From: Caccoplasma_A sp045587545
GTDB lineage: Bacteria; Bacteroidota; Bacteroidia; Bacteroidales; G3-4614
Assembly: GCA_045587545.1 (NCBI GenBank)
Contig: JAZNCN010000026.1
Location: 62,001-126,000 of the forward strand
Length of the DNA: 64,000 nucleotides
Reading direction: 5' to 3'
How positions within the stretch are numbered: position 1 is the first letter of the stretch; each line of letters begins with the position of its first letter. Of the stretch, positions 60,970-64,000 are shown piece after piece. The translations under genes and the position numbers were made by a program. The notes under the pieces are model-generated. The model was not told where the DNA came from, did no database searches, and was given only the letters and a program-made list of their open reading frames with translations.

Positions 60970-62481
60970 TTATCTGTTTAATTTCAACATATCTTCAATA
61001 TAGTCTCGACCATTGCTTAATCTGGGGATTTTGTGTTGTCCTCCGAGTTTTCCTTTACTTCGCAACCAATCTTCAAATAATCCTTTACGAGCAGGTATTA
61101 TCTCTAATTGTTCAAGAGCTATCCCTTTATAGCGTTTTGCCTCGTAATCGGAATTTAACTCTTGTAATGTTTTATCTAAAATTTGAGCAAACTCTTGCAT
61201 TGACTTTGGCTCTTTACTAAACTCAATCAGCCATTGGTGACGACCTCTGCTACCTTCTGACATGAAGACTGGTGCCGCACTATAGTTTGATATCTCGGCT
61301 CCGGTTAATGCACATGTTTTTGCCAAACCTTTTTCGGCATTATCAACCATCAACTCTTCTCCAAAGGCATTTATAAAGTGTTTTACTCTTCCTGATATTG
61401 TTATCTTTACAGGATTTAAGCTCTCAATCTTAACTGTATCGCCTATCATATATCGCCATAACCCGCTATTGGTTGTTATGACCATTGCATAGTTACGCCC
61501 TTGCTCTACTCCCCAATAAGGTACAATTTTAGGATTATCGCTACCAACATCCTCTAAAGGTATAAATTCAAAGAATATTCCTAAATCAATAAGCAATAAC
61601 ATTGTTTGCTCATCAAAACTATTTTGAACAGCGAAAAAGCCTTCTGATGCATTATAGGTTTCGATATAATGCATCTTCTCTGAAGGGATTAACGATTTGT
61701 ATTGCTCGCGATATGGAGCAAAACTTATTCCTCCATGGAAGAAGACTTCCAAATTTGGCCAGATTTCTGTTAGGTATTGTTTCCCATTTTCTTGCAACAT
61801 CTGTTTTATCAGAACTAAGAACCATGATGGTACTCCAGACAAATTTGTTACATTCTCATTTACAGTTGTACGAGCAATCTCTTTAAGCTTACTTTCCCAC
61901 TCCGACATCAAGGCTATCTTCTTGGAAGGTACTCTTATAAAATTGATTACAGATGGTATGTTTTGTATTAATAAAGCCGAAAGGTCGCCACAATTATAGT
62001 GTCCACCCAAATTGCTTATCTCATGACTACCACCTAAAATCAATGCCTTTCCGTCAAACAATCTACTGGTCGGATTTTGGCTCAGATAGGTTGCTATTGA
62101 GGTTTGACCTCCTTTATAGTGACATATTTGTAAAGATTCGTCCGATACTGGTATAAATTTGCTCTTATCATTTGTTGTTCCCGAGGATTTTGCAAACCAT
62201 CTTATTTTACTATTCCATATAAGATTTTGCTCTCCGTTGAGCATTCGTTCAACATAGGGTTTTACTCCCTCATAGTCTATTATAGGGAGACGTTCGGCAA
62301 ATTTTATATAATTACCTTTTATTTCGTCAAATCTGAACTTACGTCCAATCTCTGTATTGCTTGCGCTATTTACAAGTGTTGCAAGCACTTGACGTTGTAT
62401 CTCTTCTCCTCTTTCAGCAAAGAGAGAAATCTCTTTTTGCCTTTTTAAAAAGAGAGGACGTACTATTGATGTTATACTCAT
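60970..62481 (-). CDS. GH3-family acyl-adenylate/amide synthetase-like protein
   Basis: 503 residues. Adenylate-forming enzyme of the GH3 fold: FAKSSGTTNDKSKFIPV, an ATP-binding loop, is near residue 93; YNASEGFFAVQ (adenylate cradle), GLWRYMIGDTVKI and FINAFGEELMVDNAEKGL follow. In plants GH3 proteins join amino acids to auxin or jasmonate; bacterial members are of unknown substrate. The sequence shows the nucleotide-binding motifs but not the acyl partner. It precedes metG with a 22-nt gap. A plant hormone role in this organism is not implied. Confidence 0.9.
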   Translation of the reverse strand: MSITSIVRPLFLKRQKEISLFAERGEEIQRQVLATLVNSASNTEIGRKFRFDEIKGNYIKFAERLPIIDYEGVKPYVERMLNGEQNLIWNSKIRWFAKSSGTTNDKSKFIPVSDESLQICHYKGGQTSIATYLSQNPTSRLFDGKALILGGSHEISNLGGHYNCGDLSALLIQNIPSVINFIRVPSKKIALMSEWESKLKEIARTTVNENVTNLSGVPSWFLVLIKQMLQENGKQYLTEIWPNLEVFFHGGISFAPYREQYKSLIPSEKMHYIETYNASEGFFAVQNSFDEQTMLLLIDLGIFFEFIPLEDVGSDNPKIVPYWGVEQGRNYAMVITTNSGLWRYMIGDTVKIESLNPVKITISGRVKHFINAFGEELMVDNAEKGLAKTCALTGAEISNYSAAPVFMSEGSRGRHQWLIEFSKEPKSMQEFAQILDKTLQELNSDYEAKRYKGIALEQLEIIPARKGLFEDWLRSKGKLGGQHKIPRLSNGRDYIEDMLKLNR

Positions 62482-62592
62482 TTTTTTTTAATTATCTCTA
62501 TTGATTAACAACAGAGTAAAAATTCTTACAAATTTACAACAAATTTAGTAGTTGCTTGAATTTTATTGTAAATATTTTTATGTGAAAAGTAA

Positions 62593-62612
62593 TAAAAAGA
62601 GACCTCTTTTTT
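62593..62612. terminator. Weak AT-rich hairpin between GH3 and pseudo-phosphatase genes
   Basis: Arms AAAAAGA and TCTTTTT with a 4-nt GC loop. Could terminate the lipoprotein gene at 62672 on the minus strand, but the stem has little GC. Confidence 0.35.
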
Positions 62613-62671
62613 AGTTAGTTAATTACCGAAAGGCTATTTTTGTAATATCTATATTATTTTTATGGGATAGG

Positions 62672-63748
62672 TTATTCAACAACCAATAGATTTTTCTGTA
62701 TTTTTTCTCTTTTATCCTTGGTAAGCTTCAACTCTTCTATCATATATTTATCAATAGAGCCATACTTATGCTGAATAGTATTTACTATCACCAATAAATC
62801 TTTTCGGTTATTGTGCACTATTGATGCGATAGCTTCTCTGACATCTTGCGGCAAATAAGATACCTTCTCGATAATACGCGTCTTACAGAAATATTGGTTT
62901 GCCCATGTATAGTCTTCGTATATTTCATCAATTGAGACTCCTAATGCCGATAGGATAAAGAGCGTTGCCATGTCATTAAAACCTTTACCGTAACGAGAGG
63001 TAATTATTATTGGATAATTTTTTTCATCGGCTAGTATATCAAATAGTTTTATAAAACTATCTTTTGAATCTTCTGTTAATAGTGATAGATAAAAATCTTG
63101 CATTGATACACGCGCATCACCTCGTTTAAATTCTCCGTGGTGAACTTTGCTTATAAGCGAATCAACATCAAAATCAGAAGGCTGCATATATATAATATTT
63201 TCAACCCCCAATTCTGAAGGCGAATACATACACTCTTCTTCATCTCGATATTCAATAATTGTTTTAACGTTTAGATTTTGGACTCTCTGCTTGTCGCGTT
63301 GAGTAAGGGTATCAAGAACTCCTGCACGATAAATCATTCCCCATTTGCTCTTTTTATTACCCAAACCTGAATAGCCACCTAAGTCTCTAAAAGAATATGC
63401 ACTTTGAATATAGGGCGCTCGTGCGCCTACAACTCTACCAAAGCAGTCATTAAAATTCAAATAAAAATAGTATCTATTAAGGGTATTTGGTGAAGGAACT
63501 TCTACAACGCCATCACTTGCTGGTACTATTGCAACAGGCGTCCCTTTTAAATCAAAGCTATCAGGAGATGTTGATATATATATATTTACATAGCCTTGTG
63601 CCGATGGATATACGTCCCATCTTATAACATACTCTTTATCATAGGTTATATCGCATGTTACTACTGAATCGTGCGTATGCGGAACACACGAAACCCATGT
63701 GTAAGCCAATATAATAGTTACAAAAAGAGTGAAAACTATTTTTTTCAT
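62672..63748 (-). CDS. Lipoprotein tyrosine-phosphatase-like protein lacking the catalytic residues
   Basis: 358 residues, lipobox-like end at Cys21 (WVSC), then a fibronectin-like domain (about 30-112) and a Y_phosphatase3 domain (about 115-350). The domain has the FRDLGGY (120-126) and GMIYRAGVLDTLTQRD segments of the family. The P-loop, normally HCxxGKDRTG, reads ITSRYGKGFND (249-259): the nucleophile Cys is Ser251, the general-acid position Gly256 and the Arg is Phe257. The flanking helix (ATLFILSALGVS) is intact. So it is probably a pseudo-phosphatase with a binding role. Single gene with a good promoter. Confidence 0.8.
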   Translation of the reverse strand: MKKIVFTLFVTIILAYTWVSCVPHTHDSVVTCDITYDKEYVIRWDVYPSAQGYVNIYISTSPDSFDLKGTPVAIVPASDGVVEVPSPNTLNRYYFYLNFNDCFGRVVGARAPYIQSAYSFRDLGGYSGLGNKKSKWGMIYRAGVLDTLTQRDKQRVQNLNVKTIIEYRDEEECMYSPSELGVENIIYMQPSDFDVDSLISKVHHGEFKRGDARVSMQDFYLSLLTEDSKDSFIKLFDILADEKNYPIIITSRYGKGFNDMATLFILSALGVSIDEIYEDYTWANQYFCKTRIIEKVSYLPQDVREAIASIVHNNRKDLLVIVNTIQHKYGSIDKYMIEELKLTKDKREKIQKNLLVVE

Positions 63749-63785
63749 ATAGAAGTCGTTCCTGTTTATGACATTTATGCAAGTG

Positions 63786-63816
63786 CAAATATATCAACAG
63801 ATATATAATTATCAAA
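63786..63816 (-). promoter_or_regulatory. Promoter of the pseudo-phosphatase gene
   Basis: Minus-strand TTTG (63813-63816), 19-nt spacer, TATATTTG (63786-63793). Start predicted near 63779, about 31 nt before the ATG. Confidence 0.75.
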
Positions 63817-63870
63817 CAACAATATAGTGCTTAAAGTCAAAAAAATAACTTTTAATTGTTGAAATTTGTA

Positions 63871-63912
63871 AAAAAAATAGCAGAAACATATTTTTTATTT
63901 GTTTCTACTATT
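63871..63912 (-). terminator. Terminator of a minus-strand gene to the right of the window
   Basis: Thirteen-position arms AATAGCAGAAACA (63876-63888) and TGTTTCTACTATT (63900-63912) with one mismatch. On the minus strand it runs into U7 from the A tract at 63871-63877. No gene follows before the window edge. Confidence 0.6.
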
Positions 63913-64000
63913 GTTTATGTGATTTTTTCTACAGAGTTTAATTTTATAACAAGGTTTTAGCAAATTCACAGCTTATATAGTTATTATATGAAAGACACAC

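Noticed and set aside
60970..62481. Plant hormone synthesis by the GH3 protein
   Set aside because: The name comes from the plant family; the bacterial substrate is unknown and no auxin genes are present.
1..64000. CRISPR arrays, prophage, IS elements or integrative elements
   Set aside because: No regularly spaced repeats, cas, integrase, transposase, portal or conjugation genes were found in either strand.

Overview
The window is a stretch of chromosome from a low-GC member of the Bacteroidales, probably host-associated. The evidence is SusC/SusD pairs, lipoproteins with short lipoboxes, a C-terminal type IX secretion sorting domain on a sialidase, Ser-type sulfatase biology, and promoters of the Bacteroidetes form (TTTG, a 19-20 nt spacer, then TAnnTTTG or TAnnTTCG) placed just ahead of the real start codons. 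No phage, IS, CRISPR array or plasmid functions were seen. Nearly all of the window is coding, and genes between about 22 and 36 kb and between 38 and 52 kb lie almost wholly on the minus strand.

Layout. 0-3.4 kb: the 3' end of argH, a Rieske-like lipoprotein, and a two-domain SGNH/sialate O-acetylesterase. 3.4-7.8 kb (minus): queA-apbE-M15-like peptidase operon and an aspartate aminotransferase. 8.2-11.5 kb: a secreted multidomain sialidase. 11.7-15.6 kb: an OmpA-type protein converging on PBP1A. 15.8-21.7 kb (plus): pyrB-pyrI, flavin reductase with a PorT-like barrel, glyA, and a DASS anion:Na+ symporter. 22.6 kb: tRNA-Arg(UCU).

22.9-29.7 kb (minus): an inositol-phospholipid cluster (nucleotidyltransferase, ATP-grasp, CDP-alcohol phosphatidyltransferase, HAD phosphatase, myo-inositol-phosphate synthase) running behind rlmN and pdxA. 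29.8-35.4 kb (minus): envelope genes (PpiD/SurA-type foldase, LptC, an outer-membrane barrel, coaX, a small membrane protein, DivIC/FtsB). 35.5-36.7 kb: rpsF-rpsR-rplI. 36.8-37.9 kb: a secreted alpha/beta hydrolase. 38-38.9 kb: a transcription factor that fuses a YtfE/RIC-type di-iron domain to a LuxR helix-turn-helix.

39.1-48.7 kb (minus): a five-gene uptake operon, SusC-SusD-surface lipoprotein-M16 peptidase-ChaN, with no glycoside hydrolase, so peptides or haem proteins are more likely substrates than glycans. 48.8-52.6 kb: a Ser-type sulfatase next to its anaerobic maturase, then MntP and a small protein. 52.6-54.4 kb (plus): a 2-hydroxyacid dehydrogenase and an AlkD-type repair protein carrying an in-frame palindromic insertion. 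54.5-58.8 kb: three overlapping glycosyltransferases and a Wzx-type flippase. 58.9-62.5 kb: GH3-family protein and metG. 62.7-63.7 kb: a lipoprotein pseudo-phosphatase lacking the catalytic Cys and Arg.

Two families of short dispersed repeats run through the gaps: an AT-rich TTAGTTGTTAG element often carrying a CCCC-TNC-GGGG hairpin, and a 24-bp palindrome ending in CYCTAC, one copy of which lies inside the alkD-like coding sequence. The most interesting units are the inositol-lipid cluster with its unexplained ATP-grasp enzyme, the SusCD-M16-ChaN operon, the RIC-LuxR regulator, and the palindrome inside a gene.
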